Shown: one piece after another, positions 35,440 to 43,556 of the stretch
How the letters are laid out: every line of letters begins with the position of its first letter
How positions within the stretch are numbered: the first letter of the stretch is position 1
DNA from: CAWAND01 sp963807065
GTDB taxonomy: Bacteria > Chloroflexota > Anaerolineae > Anaerolineales > E44-bin32
Assembly (NCBI GenBank): GCA_963807065.1
Contig: CAWDZQ010000001.1
Coordinates: forward strand, 124,001 to 188,000
Direction of reading: 5' to 3'
DNA: 64,000 bases
Program-made: the position numbers and the translations under genes
The notes under the pieces: model-generated
Database searches by the model: none
Told to the model about the DNA's origin: nothing
Seen by the model: only the letters and a program-made list of their open reading frames with translations

Positions 35440-35856
35440 ATGTACAAGCGTATTCCTCTCGTGTTGTTTGGCATGCTGATCGCTGGTTTAGTTTTGGCCG
35501 CCTGCGGCGGCAGTTCCACCGGCCCGGTAACAATTGATGTGACGGCCTCCGAATATCAATTCCAATCTTCGATGACAAGTTTTAAGGTGGGGGTCCCCTA
35601 CCATTTTGTCGTCACCAACAAAGGTCAGATGGAGCACGAGTTCATGATTATCAAGCCGGAGCCGTCTTCGGTCGGTTCTGATCAACTGGACTCCGACGCG
35701 CTGGCTCATATTGAAGAGGCCGACCTTCAGCCCGGCCAGACGGCGACCGTGGACTACACTTTTCTCCAGGCTTATCCCGAAGGAAGTTTGGAGTTTGCGT
35801 GCCATTTGCCGGATCACTATGAGAAGGGAATGCACACTTCGATCGTAGTCAAATGA
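35440..35856 (+). CDS. Cupredoxin-like lipoprotein, copy 2
   Basis: A protein of 138 residues, clearly related to the preceding gene (both have FKVGVPYH, a PHE/EHE-LMI/FMI motif and LQPGQTATVDYTF). The lipobox is LAACGG. Copper ligands appear as His in MEHEFMI and Cys, His and Met in EFACHLPDHYEKGMH. GGAGG 8 nt before the ATG at 35440 sets the start. The 134-bp gap between the copies has no gene. A duplication with mild divergence is the simplest account. Confidence 0.85.
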   Translation: MYKRIPLVLFGMLIAGLVLAACGGSSTGPVTIDVTASEYQFQSSMTSFKVGVPYHFVVTNKGQMEHEFMIIKPEPSSVGSDQLDSDALAHIEEADLQPGQTATVDYTFLQAYPEGSLEFACHLPDHYEKGMHTSIVVK

Positions 35857-35879
35857 CGGTGAGTTCGAGCTGAGCCATC

Positions 35880-35918
35880 GAAGGGGCCGTGGGTGCCGAT
35901 CGCCCACGGCCCCTTCTC
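35880..35918 (+). terminator. Intrinsic terminator after the cupredoxin pair
   Basis: A 14-bp stem (35880-35893 with 35903-35916, nine-base loop) with a GC-rich core is followed by TCTCC; the A/T ends of the stem supply a short T stretch. The tail is weak but the stem is strong. Confidence 0.65.
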
Positions 35919-35931
35919 CAAATGACAGACG

Positions 35932-35961
35932 TTGACGCTGCCGAGAGCGGACCTTTATAAT
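35932..35961 (+). promoter_or_regulatory. Promoter of efp
   Basis: TTGACG (35932-35937) and TATAAT (35956-35961) are 18 bp apart, 40 bp before the efp start. Confidence 0.75.
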
Positions 35962-36000
35962 GCTCCCATTGTGTCCATGTCATCCTAAGGACGAGCCCCC

Positions 36001-36558
36001 TTGATAGACGTCAACGATCTCCGTAGCGGTGTGACCTTCGAACTGGATGGGGACCTCTACAAAGTCATCGAATACTCTCACAACAAACCCGGGCGCGGCA
36101 AGGCGACCATCAGGACCAAGGTGCGCAATCTGCGCACGGGGACCGTGCTCGAAAAGACCTTCAATTCTGGTGATCGGGTGCAGGACGTGCGGCTGGACTA
36201 TCGAGTGGCCCAATTCCTATACCACGACGGAGACCTGTACTATTTCATGGACACTGACACCTACGAGCAGCCTGTGCTCAACGGTTCGACCCTGGGTGAG
36301 GCCGTCGAATATTTGAAGGAGAACCTGGAGGTGAAGCTGACCTTCTACGGTCCGGAGCCCCTCGACATCGAACTCCCCACCGCGGTGGACCTGGACGTCG
36401 TCGAAGCCGAACACGCTGTTAAAGGAGATACGGCCACTGGGGCGACCAAGACGATTAAGACCGAAACGGGCCTGAAGGTCCAGGTTCCCCTGTTCGTCGA
36501 AACCGGCGATCGAATTCGCGTGGATACGCGCACCGGCCAATACATCACGCGGGCTTGA
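36001..36558 (+). CDS. efp: Translation elongation factor P
   Basis: A protein of 185 residues with the usual three beta-barrel domains. It starts at TTG 36001 with AGGACGAG upstream. The tip loop of domain I reads HNKPGRGKA: the residue modified in most EF-P proteins (Lys34 in E. coli) is Arg32 here. The signature of domain III is intact (ETGLKVQVPLFVETGDRIRVDTRTGQYITR). EF-P rescues ribosomes stalled on poly-proline. Arg-type EF-Ps in some bacteria are rhamnosylated by EarP; no earP is in the window. A Cys-rich small gene follows 7 bp downstream. Confidence 0.95.
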   Translation: MIDVNDLRSGVTFELDGDLYKVIEYSHNKPGRGKATIRTKVRNLRTGTVLEKTFNSGDRVQDVRLDYRVAQFLYHDGDLYYFMDTDTYEQPVLNGSTLGEAVEYLKENLEVKLTFYGPEPLDIELPTAVDLDVVEAEHAVKGDTATGATKTIKTETGLKVQVPLFVETGDRIRVDTRTGQYITRA

Positions 36559-36565
36559 CCCGGCC

Positions 36566-36907
36566 ATGAGAACCCCTGCTGGCAGTGAATGCCCCTTCTA
36601 CTATGAGGACTTCTATCGCGGTCGAGATCAGCAAGAATGCCGCCTGATTGACCGCACTCCCAACGGGGGAACTTGGGAGCCCAAGCTCTGCGCCTCCTGC
36701 CCCGTCCCCAGGATCACCATGGCCAATGCCTGCCCCCACCTAGTGCTTGAGGCCAGGGTCGATTCCGGGTTCCTCGGACTTGGCAAACATGTCAACGTTA
36801 CAGCCATGTGCACCCAGACGCTCTCCGAGGTCAAGGAACCGCAGATCGGTTGCGGACAGTGCCACCTGCATCTTCCTCCGCTCGAGACGTCCACAGAGGA
36901 GCTATGA
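36566..36907 (+). CDS. Cys-rich small protein of unknown function
   Basis: A protein of 113 residues. It has about nine cysteines in pairs (SECPFYYED, ECRLID, LCASCPVPRI, ACPHLVLE, MCTQTL, CGQCHLHLP) that could bind zinc or Fe-S. It has no signal peptide or membrane segment. It begins 7 bp after efp and its stop overlaps the next start (ATGA), so it belongs to an efp-x-HAD-DinB unit. No family is recognised. Confidence 0.75.
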   Translation: MRTPAGSECPFYYEDFYRGRDQQECRLIDRTPNGGTWEPKLCASCPVPRITMANACPHLVLEARVDSGFLGLGKHVNVTAMCTQTLSEVKEPQIGCGQCHLHLPPLETSTEEL

Positions 36908-38091
36908 TCAAGACCCTGCTCATCGATCTGGACGACACGCTGCTCGACACCAACATGGGCGAGTTTCTCCCGGCCTATTTCGACCGGTTGGCGAACCACT
37001 TGTCCGATCTCGCCCCGCGGGACCGCCTGATCGCCTGTCTGCTCGAGGCCGTCCAGGCCATGAATGACAACCTCGACCCCACGCGGACCCTCAAGTCCGT
37101 TTTCGATGAGCGCTTCTACCCGGCTCTTGGCGTTACCGAGTTGGATCTGCAAGCCCGTGTAGCCAGCTTCTACACGGATGAGTTCCCGGCGCTTCGACGG
37201 CTGACGCGTGTGCGGGATGAAGCACCCGAATTCATCAGCCAGACGCGTCAGGCCGACTTCGAGTTAGTCCTGGCCACCAACCCTCTCTTCCCGCGCTCGG
37301 CCATCACCCAGCGCCTGGCCTGGTCCGGCGTGCCCGCCGAATCAAGCGATTTCTCCCTGATCACTTCCTATGAGACGGCCCATTACACGAAGCCTAATCC
37401 CGAGTACTACGCCGAAATCTTGGGCAAGCTTGGCCGCCCGTGCTCCGAGGCGGCGATGATCGGCGACAATCAAGAGGCCGACCTGGCGCCGGCCGTGCTG
37501 TTGGGCATGCATGCGTTCCATGTGACCCACACACCCAACGGCAGCTTTCCCGGGGGCTCGCTGTCGGAGGCCACGATCTGGCTCCAGGCGGACGAGGCGG
37601 CTCGCCCCTTAGACGAGGGAAGCCCTGCCACCCCACCGCAGGTGCTTGCTCGCCTGCGTGGTTACCTGGCTGCGCTGCTTGGTTTGACGGATGGCGTCCT
37701 TGCCGGTCGTTGGCAGAAGAGGCCTTCAACTTCCGAATGGTCACCGGTCGAGATTGTCTGTCACTTGCGCGACGTCGAGCTGGAAGTGAACCATGTCCGC
37801 GTGGAGCAGATCCTGAACCAGCCCGGCGCCTTCATTTCGGCTGCGGATCCCGATCAATGGGCCGAGCCGCGCCGCTACTTGGATCAGGATCCACATGAAG
37901 CCCTGGCGCGGTTTACAGATGCCCGGATTGAGACCATTGCCCGGCTTGCCTCGCTGGACCACCAAGCGTGGCGCCTCCCGGCCCGTCATGCGTTGTTTGG
38001 CCCCACCACGTTGATCGAGCTCGTCAGCCTCGCTGTCGACCACGATCTGGTCCACCTCGGCCAACTCCGCCACGCCCTGGCCGCCGCATAG
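36904..38091 (+). CDS. Fusion: HAD phosphatase domain with C-terminal DinB/YfiT-like domain
   Basis: A protein of 395 residues. The N-terminal 235 residues are a HAD-superfamily hydrolase: motif I LLIDLDDTLLDTN, motif II LVLATNPLFP, motif III/IV KPNPEYYAE and MIGDNQEADL. The C-terminal 145 residues form a DinB-type four-helix bundle (TSEWSPVEIVCHLRDVELEVNHVR, and VDHDLVHLGQL with metal-binding His residues at positions seen in DinB/DUF664). Such bundles bind metal and thiol cofactors. A shared substrate is not known. The ATG at 36904 overlaps the Cys-rich gene stop. Confidence 0.85.
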   Translation: MIKTLLIDLDDTLLDTNMGEFLPAYFDRLANHLSDLAPRDRLIACLLEAVQAMNDNLDPTRTLKSVFDERFYPALGVTELDLQARVASFYTDEFPALRRLTRVRDEAPEFISQTRQADFELVLATNPLFPRSAITQRLAWSGVPAESSDFSLITSYETAHYTKPNPEYYAEILGKLGRPCSEAAMIGDNQEADLAPAVLLGMHAFHVTHTPNGSFPGGSLSEATIWLQADEAARPLDEGSPATPPQVLARLRGYLAALLGLTDGVLAGRWQKRPSTSEWSPVEIVCHLRDVELEVNHVRVEQILNQPGAFISAADPDQWAEPRRYLDQDPHEALARFTDARIETIARLASLDHQAWRLPARHALFGPTTLIELVSLAVDHDLVHLGQLRHALAAA

Positions 38092-38100
38092 GTGGCCGCC

Positions 38101-38129
38101 TTTACAGCCCCTATAGCGCCAGATATAAT
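38101..38129 (+). promoter_or_regulatory. Promoter of tRNA-Leu
   Basis: TTTACA (38101-38106) and TATAAT (38124-38129) have the ideal 17-bp spacing. The tRNA begins at 38140. Confidence 0.85.
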
Positions 38130-38139
38130 CCCGAGACAT

Positions 38140-38221
38140 GGGGAAGTGCTGGAACTGGCAGACAGGCGTGACTTAGGATCACGTGCCGCAAGGCGTGAGG
38201 GTTCAATTCCCTCCTTCCCCA
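38140..38221 (+). tRNA. tRNA-Leu (anticodon UAG)
   Basis: An 82-nt cloverleaf. The seven-base acceptor stem (38140-38146 with 38214-38220) is perfect and the discriminator A is at 38221. The anticodon stem CGTGA/TCACG encloses the loop CTTAGGA with anticodon TAG at 38174-38176. A long variable arm (class II) and the TTCAATTCC T-loop are present. The CCA end is not encoded. Confidence 0.95.
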
Positions 38222-38320
38222 CCTGACCTCGAGGGTCAACCTGTCCCAAACCAGGCATTCGAAAATCGACCATCGACTCGGCGCTGAGCGATGCGCAAAA
38301 AGACGTGAGGTTCAAGCATT

Positions 38321-39817
38321 TTGAAAGTCGAAACCAAGGATCTCGAAGACAGACAAGTCGAAATCACGGTCGAAGTCCCGACTGAACAGCTCCAAAAGGC
38401 GATGCAGGCTGCCGCTCGCAAGCTGAGCCGCCGGATCAAGATCCCCGGTTTCCGGCCCGGCAAGGCGCCCTACCCGGTGGTGTTGAATAAGGTCGGCGAA
38501 GAGCAGGTGTTCGAGGAGGCCCTAGACTCACTGGGTCAGGAGATCTATCAGTCGGCACTTGACGACGCGGACATCGAGCCATACGCTCCCGGAGCGCTGG
38601 AAGAGGTCGTCAGCCGCGAGCCGCTCGTCCTGCGCTACAGCGTTCCGCTGGCTCCCGAAATCGACCTCGGGGCATACCGCGAGATGCGCCTGGATTACGA
38701 GGCCCCCGAGGTCAGCGACCAGTCGGTGGAAGACGTCATGGAGGACCTTCGCCAAGGCCAGGCTTTGATCGAACCGGTCGACAGGGCGGCCGAAATGAAC
38801 GACGTCGTGGTGCTTGACGTTGAAGGCGAGCTGAAGGACGAAGCGGCCAGTGATGAGGACCGACTGTTGAACGAGAAGAACGTGTCGGTGCTTGTCGAAG
38901 AAGAAACCGACTGGCCCGTTCCTGGCGTCGCCCAGCATCTTGTGGGCATGTCGGCCGGGGATGAAAAGTCGTTCGATCACACTTTTGCGGATGATTACGC
39001 CAACGAGGACCTGCGCGGCAAATCGGCCACGTTCCACATCACCTGTCTGGACGTCAAGTCAAGGCTTGTGCCTGAGTGGTCGGACGATCTTGCCAAGACA
39101 CTGGGCGAGTTTGAGAGTCTGCTTGAGCTGCGGGTGAAGGTTCGTGAGCAGCTCAAGACGCAGCTCGATCAGCAGACGGAATCCGATTACGCTCAGAGCG
39201 TGATTGAGGAAGCCGTTGAGGGCGCTCAGGTGACTTTCCCGTCCATTTTGCTGGATCGCGAAATCGATGACTTGCTCCACGATCTGGGCCATCAGCTTGA
39301 GCGCCAAAAACTCACTCTGGATGACTATTTGAAAATCGAGGCCAAGGGCCTTCCCGAGCTGCGCGAAGAGCTCAAGCCCCGAGCCGAGACCCGCCTCAAG
39401 CGCGGCTTGGTCCTGGGCAAAGTCGTCGACGTGGAAGAACTGGAAGTGGGCGAGAACGAAATTGACGCCGCCCTGGATAACATCGTGGCGCCGCTCGAAG
39501 GTCGCTCGCAGGAGTTGCGGAAGCGCCTGGACACACCCGCCGGCCGGCGGAGTGTGGCCTTGGACCTGCTTACCGACAAAGCCGTCGAGCGGTTGGTAGC
39601 CATCGCCAAGGGCGAAGCGCCCGAGCTGGGTGTCGGCAATGATGACGGCCAGGCCGCAGCATCGGATTCAGTCGAACATGAAAACCAAACAGCCCCCAAC
39701 CCTCAGGATCAGAACCCCGACGCGGCGACCGGCGGCGAAGAAGCCGAATCTCAGCTGGAAGCCAAACCGGAGTCCTCTTCCGACGCCACCGAAGAACCCG
39801 CACCTAGCGAGGAGTAG
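38321..39817 (+). CDS. tig: Trigger factor, ribosome-associated chaperone/peptidyl-prolyl isomerase
   Basis: A protein of 498 residues from a TTG; the typical length is 430-470, and the extra residues are an acidic, low-complexity C-terminal tail (residues 435-498, Glu/Ala/Pro-rich). The N-terminal ribosome-binding signature is KIPGFRPGKAPYPVV. A PPIase-type domain (residues 155-235) and the C-terminal chaperone arms follow. It is the first gene of tig-clpP-clpX, as in many bacteria. GAGG lies about 14 nt upstream of the start, so the TTG is plausible but not certain. Confidence 0.95.
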   Translation: MKVETKDLEDRQVEITVEVPTEQLQKAMQAAARKLSRRIKIPGFRPGKAPYPVVLNKVGEEQVFEEALDSLGQEIYQSALDDADIEPYAPGALEEVVSREPLVLRYSVPLAPEIDLGAYREMRLDYEAPEVSDQSVEDVMEDLRQGQALIEPVDRAAEMNDVVVLDVEGELKDEAASDEDRLLNEKNVSVLVEEETDWPVPGVAQHLVGMSAGDEKSFDHTFADDYANEDLRGKSATFHITCLDVKSRLVPEWSDDLAKTLGEFESLLELRVKVREQLKTQLDQQTESDYAQSVIEEAVEGAQVTFPSILLDREIDDLLHDLGHQLERQKLTLDDYLKIEAKGLPELREELKPRAETRLKRGLVLGKVVDVEELEVGENEIDAALDNIVAPLEGRSQELRKRLDTPAGRRSVALDLLTDKAVERLVAIAKGEAPELGVGNDDGQAAASDSVEHENQTAPNPQDQNPDAATGGEEAESQLEAKPESSSDATEEPAPSEE

Positions 39818-39826
39818 ATCAGAATC

Positions 39827-40468
39827 ATGACCAGCTTTGACCCCATGTCGGTCATCCCGATGGTGATCGAGAACACCGGACGAGGCGAGCGAGCCTACGA
39901 CATCTATTCGCTCCTCTTGCGGAACCGGATCGTTTTTCTGGGTACCCCGATCAACGACCAGGTCTCCAATTTGATTGTCGCCCAGCTGCTCTATCTCGAT
40001 CAGGAAAGCCCAGAAGAGCAAATCAACATGTACATCAATTGCCCGGGGGGGCAGATTTACGCCGGCTTGGCGATCTATGACACCATGCAGCAGGTCAGTG
40101 CCCCGATGTCCACCGTGGCCGTTGGCATGACGGCTTCCTTCGGGACTATCCTTCTGACCGCCGGAACCAAGGGTATGCGCTACGCCCTGCCCAACGCCAC
40201 GATACACATCCATCAGCCGCTGGGGGGCGCGCAGGGCCAGGCTACGGACATTGAAATTCAGGCCAAAGAGATCCTGCGGCTTCGTGAAAAAATCAATGCT
40301 ATACTGGTTCAGCATACGGGCCAGACCCACGAAGTCATCGAACGCGATACCGAGCGTGACTTCTACATGGATGGCGATGGCGCCAAAGGCTATGGCCTAG
40401 TGGACCATGTCTTGCAACCCGGAAGTCACGTAGCCGAGTTGGGCAAGAAGGAGAAAGCGAGCACCTAG
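39827..40468 (+). CDS. clpP: ATP-dependent Clp protease proteolytic subunit
   Basis: A serine peptidase of 213 residues. The active-site Ser is 104 (GMTASFGT) and His is 129 (HIHQPLGG); the Asp lies in ERDTERDFYM. The substrate-channel motif is NCPGGQIYAGLAIYDTMQ, with Cys-Pro-Gly-Gly where most ClpP have NSPGG. No long propeptide is seen. It lies between tig and clpX with a 9-bp and a 3-bp gap, and assembles with ClpX for regulated proteolysis. Confidence 0.97.
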   Translation: MTSFDPMSVIPMVIENTGRGERAYDIYSLLLRNRIVFLGTPINDQVSNLIVAQLLYLDQESPEEQINMYINCPGGQIYAGLAIYDTMQQVSAPMSTVAVGMTASFGTILLTAGTKGMRYALPNATIHIHQPLGGAQGQATDIEIQAKEILRLREKINAILVQHTGQTHEVIERDTERDFYMDGDGAKGYGLVDHVLQPGSHVAELGKKEKAST

Positions 40469-40471
40469 ACC

Positions 40472-41779
40472 GTGACCATTGACGAGCTGACGCCCGAGCA
40501 AATCAGGCGCTGCTCCTTCTGTAATCGCCAAGAAGCGGAAGTCCAAAGGCTGATCTCTGGGCCGGACGACGTCCATATCTGCAACGAGTGTGTTGAGCTT
40601 TGCCGTGATATTTTGATCGGCGAAGACGAAAGGGCGGCCCGCGCCGGCTTGACGGCGACCGGCCGCCCCTCGCTTTCCCCAAAACAAATCTTTGCCAAGC
40701 TCGAAGAGTACGTCATCGGCCAGGAACACGCCAAACGTGTGCTCTCAGTGGCGGTGTACAACCATTACAAACGCATCGCCAGCCGCGGTGATCGCCGGGT
40801 GGAGCTTGAGAAGAGCAACATCCTGCTGATTGGCCCGACCGGCTGCGGCAAGACGCTCCTGGCTCAGACTTTAGCTCGAACCCTCGACGTTCCGTTCTGT
40901 ATAGCCGACGCCACGGCGCTGACCGAAGCCGGCTACGTGGGCGAGGACGTCGAGAACATCTTGCTCCGGCTGCTTCAGGCTGCCGACTTTAATCTCCAAC
41001 GAGCCGAGAAGGGCATTGTCTACATCGACGAGCTCGACAAGACCGCCCGGAAGACCGGCGACAACCCGAGCATCACGCGCGATGTTTCGGGCGAAGGTGT
41101 CCAGCAGGCGCTGCTCAAGATTATCGAAGGCGCGACGGTCAACGTCCCCCCTCAAGGTGGCCGCAAGCATCCTCAGCAGGAGTTCATTCAGCTCGATACG
41201 CGAGATGTGCTCTTTATTTGCGGCGGGACCTACGACGGCCTCTCGGAGATCATTGCGCAGCGCGTCGGCCGCCGCGGCCGGCTCGGCTTCCCGGGGGCAC
41301 GCCCGGCGATCGGCAACGGTGAAAACGAGATGACTGCCCTGCTCCGGCTGATGATCCCCGATGACCTCATGCGGTTCGGCATGATTCCCGAGTTGGTTGG
41401 GCGCATGCCTGTGGCGGCTGTGGTCGACCCCCTGGGCGTCGACGACCTGCGCTCCATTCTCACCGTCCCGAAGAACGCGCTGGTCCGGCAGTATCAACGA
41501 CTTTTCGAGATTGATGATGTTGAACTGGACTTCACGCCGGAAGCATTGGAGGCGGCTGCCCAATTGGCCATCAAACGCGAGACCGGCGCACGCGGCCTCC
41601 GGGCGATCATCGAAGATGCCCTGCTCGACATCATGTACGAGATCCCCTCTCATCCGGAAATTGCTCAGGTGACGCTCGACGCAGAGTCCATCACCGGCAA
41701 AGCTCCGCCTCGCATCTCGAACCGTGACGGGCAGGATCTGGCTCTCGAACAAGATCAGCCTCTGCCAGACGCAGCCTGA
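40472..41779 (+). CDS. clpX: ATP-dependent Clp protease ATPase subunit ClpX
   Basis: A protein of 435 residues beginning with GTG. The N-terminal zinc-binding domain has Cys in RCSFCNRQ and CNECVELC. AAA+ motifs are Walker A GPTGCGKTLLAQTLA, Walker B GIVYIDELDKTAR, and the pore loop region GYVGEDVE. The sensor and RIGRRGR-like region is VGRRGRLGFP (IGF-loop area). It unfolds substrates for ClpP. AGGAG lies about 20 nt before the GTG. Confidence 0.97.
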   Translation: MTIDELTPEQIRRCSFCNRQEAEVQRLISGPDDVHICNECVELCRDILIGEDERAARAGLTATGRPSLSPKQIFAKLEEYVIGQEHAKRVLSVAVYNHYKRIASRGDRRVELEKSNILLIGPTGCGKTLLAQTLARTLDVPFCIADATALTEAGYVGEDVENILLRLLQAADFNLQRAEKGIVYIDELDKTARKTGDNPSITRDVSGEGVQQALLKIIEGATVNVPPQGGRKHPQQEFIQLDTRDVLFICGGTYDGLSEIIAQRVGRRGRLGFPGARPAIGNGENEMTALLRLMIPDDLMRFGMIPELVGRMPVAAVVDPLGVDDLRSILTVPKNALVRQYQRLFEIDDVELDFTPEALEAAAQLAIKRETGARGLRAIIEDALLDIMYEIPSHPEIAQVTLDAESITGKAPPRISNRDGQDLALEQDQPLPDAA

Positions 41780-41806
41780 CTTTCGTTCAACGCAGGAGAC
41801 AACCTG

Positions 41807-42679
41807 TTGATCACGCCTTCGACCTTCTCGATTGTCGCCTACGACCCACGATCCCGGGCCTGGGGTATTGCGGTCGCTTCCAAGTTCCCGGCCGTCGGAG
41901 CCGTGGTCCCGTGGGCGGAGGCCGGCGCCGGGGCGGTAGCCACCCAAGCTCATGCCAACACAACTTTTGGCCCGCAGGGATTGGCCTTGATGCGTGATGG
42001 GACGTCGGCCGAGAAGGCCATGTCCGCCTTGCTCAGCCAGGACAGCGATCGGACCCTTCGGCAAGTGGGGATGGTCGATGCTCAGGGGCGCCCGGCCACA
42101 TTCACCGGCCACGACTGTTTCGACTGGGCCGGTGGAACCACAGGGGATCACTTCGCTGCCCAGGGGAACATCCTGGTGGGCCCCCAGGTCGTAGCCGCGA
42201 TGGCCTCTTCCTACCAAGCCGCTTCCGGCGAGCTGCCAGGCCGGCTGCTGGCCGCTCTGCAAGCTGGCGATCAGGCGGGGGGCGACCGCCGCGGACGTCA
42301 AAGCGCCGCCATTCTGGTGGTCAAGGCTGGAGCCGGCTACGCCGGATTCAATGATCGGTGGCTGGACTACCGTATCGATGACGACCACGATCCCATACCC
42401 CACCTCGTCGACCTCGTTACCATTCACGACCTTTACTTCGGGGAAAGTGGACCTGAGGATCAATTGAAGATCGAGTCCAACGTCCTGGTGGAATTGAAGC
42501 GATGGATGGCCGGTCAAGGCCTTTTCGATGGGAATCCGGATGACGTCTGGGATGATGCGACCAGGCACTCGCTGCGCCAGTTCATCGGCAACGAAAACTT
42601 CGAAGACCGCGCCGATCTCGGGGCCCGGCTGATCGACCGTCCAGTCTTCGAACACCTGCAGAGGAAGTTCAGCAAGTGA
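41807..42679 (+). CDS. DUF1028 family protein
   Basis: A protein of 290 residues from a TTG. The N-terminal 220 residues are the DUF1028 core (STFSIVAYDPRSRAWGIAVASKFPAVGAVVPWAEAG, and THRALxx-free GRGNILVGPQVV-type motif AQGNILVGPQVVAAM). It resembles an Ntn-hydrolase-like fold. The C-terminal 60 residues (ELKRWMAGQGLFDGNPDDVWDDATRHSLRQFIG) look like a putative peptidoglycan-binding domain. The biochemical role is not known. It has AGGAG 11 nt upstream and follows clpX by 27 bp. Confidence 0.85.
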   Translation: MITPSTFSIVAYDPRSRAWGIAVASKFPAVGAVVPWAEAGAGAVATQAHANTTFGPQGLALMRDGTSAEKAMSALLSQDSDRTLRQVGMVDAQGRPATFTGHDCFDWAGGTTGDHFAAQGNILVGPQVVAAMASSYQAASGELPGRLLAALQAGDQAGGDRRGRQSAAILVVKAGAGYAGFNDRWLDYRIDDDHDPIPHLVDLVTIHDLYFGESGPEDQLKIESNVLVELKRWMAGQGLFDGNPDDVWDDATRHSLRQFIGNENFEDRADLGARLIDRPVFEHLQRKFSK

Positions 42680-42749
42680 CGGCCGGCAGCTTCTCAAAAG
42701 GCGCCTTGGCCGCCTCGCCACAGACCATGGTCTCCGCGGGGTGGCACTA

Positions 42750-43556
42750 ATGCCGTCGCTCAGAGAGATGAATTCGCTGATCGTGGATCTGGACGGCGTG
42801 CTGTGGCGTGGCCCTGAGATGCTGCCGGGGGTCAAACCGTTTTTCGATTACCTCCAACTTGCTGGGATAAAGGTGCTCCTTGCTAGCAACAACTCGACCG
42901 CTCGGCCCGACGTCGTCCAGCAGCGACTCGAAAAGGTGGGCGTTGAGCTGCCCTCGAGGGCCATCCTGACCTCCGCCTTGGCGACAGCCGGCTATCTGGC
43001 GCGCACGCTGCCCGACAAGGCAAGAATCTTGATGATCGGCGAAGACGGCTTGGAACACGCTCTCATCCAGACCGGGTTCGCCTTGGTCAGCCGCGCCGAG
43101 GAGGCCCAGGCCGTCGTGGTTGGCATGGATCGCGCCGTGACCTACGACAAGTTGGCTGAGGCCACGCTTGCCATCCGCCGCGGCGCTGCCTTCGTCGGCA
43201 CCAATCCGGATCGTACCTTCCCGACGCCCCGCGGCCTGGTCCCCGGCAATGGATCGCTGCTGGCCGCCATCCAGGCGGCTACCGACCAGGAGCCGACCAT
43301 CGTCGGAAAGCCCGAGAGGCTGTACTTTGAACTCGCCCTCGAGAGACTGGGGTCGCTGGCCCAAACCACGTTGATGCTTGGCGACCGCCTCGACACCGAC
43401 ATCCAGGGCGGCCACGACGTCGGGCTCAACACCTGCTTAGTCCTGACCGGGGTCACCGACCGAGCCGCCCTGTCCCGCAGTCAAGTCCAACCCACCTGGG
43501 TCTTTTCCGACCTGATTGAACTCACAGCTTCGCTCCGCCAGGCCAAAAATGCCTGA
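42750..43556 (+). CDS. HAD-IIA phosphatase, NagD/phosphoglycolate phosphatase-like
   Basis: A protein of 268 residues. Motif I is LIVDLDGVLWRG, the IIA cap motif is VLLASNNSTARPD (Ser/Thr-Asn), motif III is IVGKPERLYFELAL, and motif IV is MLGDRLDTDIQGG. Family members dephosphorylate nucleotide monophosphates or phosphoglycolate; the exact substrate is unclear. GGGGTGG about 6 nt upstream supports the ATG at 42750 over the GTG at 42741. Its stop lies inside the rlmN start region. Confidence 0.88.
   Translation: MPSLREMNSLIVDLDGVLWRGPEMLPGVKPFFDYLQLAGIKVLLASNNSTARPDVVQQRLEKVGVELPSRAILTSALATAGYLARTLPDKARILMIGEDGLEHALIQTGFALVSRAEEAQAVVVGMDRAVTYDKLAEATLAIRRGAAFVGTNPDRTFPTPRGLVPGNGSLLAAIQAATDQEPTIVGKPERLYFELALERLGSLAQTTLMLGDRLDTDIQGGHDVGLNTCLVLTGVTDRAALSRSQVQPTWVFSDLIELTASLRQAKNA

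Noticed and set aside
40871..42835. Very long minus-strand open frame across clpX and DUF1028
   Set aside because: It spans two well-supported plus-strand genes and their gap; no ribosome-binding site or family similarity.
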